From assembly GCA_028278465.1 (NCBI GenBank), contig JANQEF010000196.1, positions 1 through 13,656 on the forward strand: DNA of 13,656 nt, read 5' to 3'. Within the stretch, counting starts at the first letter, position 1. Every line of letters begins with the position of its first letter. The notes under the pieces were generated by a model. The model was not told where the DNA came from. It ran no database searches and saw only the letters and a list, made by a program, of their open reading frames with translations. This document shows, piece after piece, positions 13,216 through 13,656 of this stretch. The stretch is from Dehalococcoidia bacterium. GTDB lineage: Bacteria; Chloroflexota; Dehalococcoidia; Lucifugimonadales; Lucifugimonadaceae. A program made the position numbers and the translations under genes.

Positions 13216-13484
13216 TTGTCATCTCGACCGAAGGAAGAGATCTGACGGGTCAATGTGATACCGCTTCTCCCTCATCCTGCACCTTCTCCCGCTGGGAGAA
13301 GGAACGTTCCGGCGCTGCCGGGACCGGGCGCAGCCGGGCGCCCGCTTGCGGGCGCGCCCCTACCAAGACACTGCAGGCGCCAGGAGATGTCATTCTGAAC
13401 TTGATTCAGAATCTCTCGGTGTCCCCTGGTCGGCTCGTCAGATCCCTCGACCCGCAAGCGGGTGCCCCGCGGTCGGGATGACAA
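13216..13484. repeat. Composite repeat element, copy 2 (inverted TGTCATC-CGACCG ends)
   Basis: The left end (13216-13258) matches the inverse of 3503-3547, including the tail GGTCAATGTGA. The right end (13437-13484, minus) is the same module enlarged by an inserted GC-rich hairpin (CCCGC/GCGGG). Between them are CCTTCTCCC-GCT-GGGAGAAGG with flank (13264-13302), the 50-base GC-rich module (13316-13365), and a 31-base stretch (13388-13418) identical to 3465-3495. The 13264-13365 cassette is inverted relative to copy 1. No transposase or sizeable gene lies inside. Confidence 0.6.
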
Positions 13485-13573
13485 ACTCACCCCACACGCT
13501 CGAATCCCGCGTCCGGAAGCAGGCACTCTTTGCCCGGGACGAGGGGCTCCACGCCTCAGTTTTAACATTCGCC

Positions 13574-13656
13574 TTAACATTGGCGTAACCTCTCCGGGTG
13601 AAATTCGCCGCCGTCCCCGTCCAGCTTGTCGTCGTCGTAGTCGTAGGCCTCAAGTC
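13574..13656 (-). CDS. Probable C-terminal end of a gene entering from the right
   Basis: Reading leftwards from the edge, one minus-strand frame gives LEAYDYDDDKLDGDGGEFH followed by PERLRQC and a TAA at 13576-13574. The high G+C at third positions and the acidic, hydrophilic composition fit a real protein tail, and repeats begin only after the stop. Nothing in it identifies a family. The stretch is short, so it could be non-coding. Confidence 0.4.
   Translation of the reverse strand, partial: LEAYDYDDDKLDGDGGEFHPERLRQC

Larger units (their letters stand above)
13002..13573. repeat. Gene-free, repeat-rich intergenic region
   Basis: No credible gene is seen; open frames across it are repeat-derived. 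Contents: hairpins at 13051-13069 (CCCTCCCA/TGGGAGGG) and 13153-13173 (CCCCTCCC-AATAT-GGGAGGGG), a stretch at about 13127-13152 sharing CGAATAACCCTCCCC with the inverse of 3300-3325, and the composite element at 13216-13484. After 13485 comes about 90 bases of unremarkable spacer leading to a probable gene end at 13574. Confidence 0.75.

Noticed and set aside
11964..13253. 429-residue minus-strand open frame opposite the TIM-barrel-like gene
   Set aside because: It is antisense to a gene with clear barrel-like motifs, is rich in Arg/Val/Leu/His as expected of a mirrored high-G+C frame, and runs into the repeats at 13021-13250.
13164..13580. Open frames on both strands in the right-hand repeat cluster
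   Set aside because: They consist almost wholly of repeat modules also found at 3206-3629, so coding is very unlikely.
13438..13653. Minus-strand frame beginning MRPTTTTTTSW at the right edge
   Set aside because: It reads through the stop-bounded, better-composed frame at 13574-13656 and continues into repeats; the threonine run comes from a GAC/TAC-rich acidic stretch read out of frame.

Overview
The window is G+C-rich bacterial DNA with eleven confident protein-coding genes, one gene cut off at the left edge and a probable gene tail at the right edge. The gene set (a Ldh-type oxidoreductase, a phytanoyl-CoA dioxygenase, an NHL propeller, DUF4389, a FIST protein, a HemL-like aminotransferase, a small RRM protein) and gaps filled with modular hairpin repeats suggest a Chloroflexota genome of the Dehalococcoidia/SAR202 type. 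That placement is inference from gene content; the window holds no phylogenetic marker such as rRNA. No tRNA, rRNA, CRISPR array, transposase or phage gene was seen.

Layout. From 1 to 5588 everything reads on the minus strand: the N-terminal part of a DUF255/YyaL-type thioredoxin-domain protein (1-742), a repeat-rich gap (743-1236), a DUF4389 membrane protein (1237-1917), a Ldh2-family dehydrogenase (2013-3095), a second repeat-rich gap (3096-3678), then a two-gene unit in which a phytanoyl-CoA-dioxygenase-like enzyme (4716-5588) precedes a beta-propeller resembling peptidyl-hydroxyglycine amidating lyase (3679-4683). After a divergent promoter region, a plus-strand run holds a PH-domain membrane protein (5766-6335), a methyltransferase (6351-6989) and an aminoglycoside-phosphotransferase/EcKinase-like protein (7041-8135). 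A compact convergent gap full of hairpins follows. Next on the minus strand come a HemL-like class III aminotransferase (9529-10836) and a stand-alone FIST protein (8253-9464). A divergent regulatory region leads to a plus-strand RRM protein (11134-11409) with a structured leader and a textbook terminator, and to a TIM-barrel-like hypothetical protein (11553-13001). The last 650 bases hold a third repeat cluster and probably the 3' end of a minus-strand gene (13574-13656).

How the genes may work together. The clearest pairing is the oxygenase plus lyase unit. An Fe(II)/2-oxoglutarate hydroxylase next to a propeller that keeps the PAL zinc histidines suggests a hydroxylate-then-cleave pathway analogous in logic to PHM-PAL, with a different oxygenase. 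The Ldh2-family dehydrogenase lies downstream on the same strand and could oxidise a 2-hydroxyacid product, but a 583-base gap separates it.

The gaps are the other notable part. The same hairpin modules recur in different orders and orientations at 976-1110, 3206-3628, 8141-8250 and 13051-13484. Two clusters have inverted terminal modules around a cassette that is flipped between the copies. Several modules lie just downstream of stop codons. Two mRNA leaders (RRM gene and Ldh gene) show sequence that could pair with, or enclose, their own ribosome-binding site.
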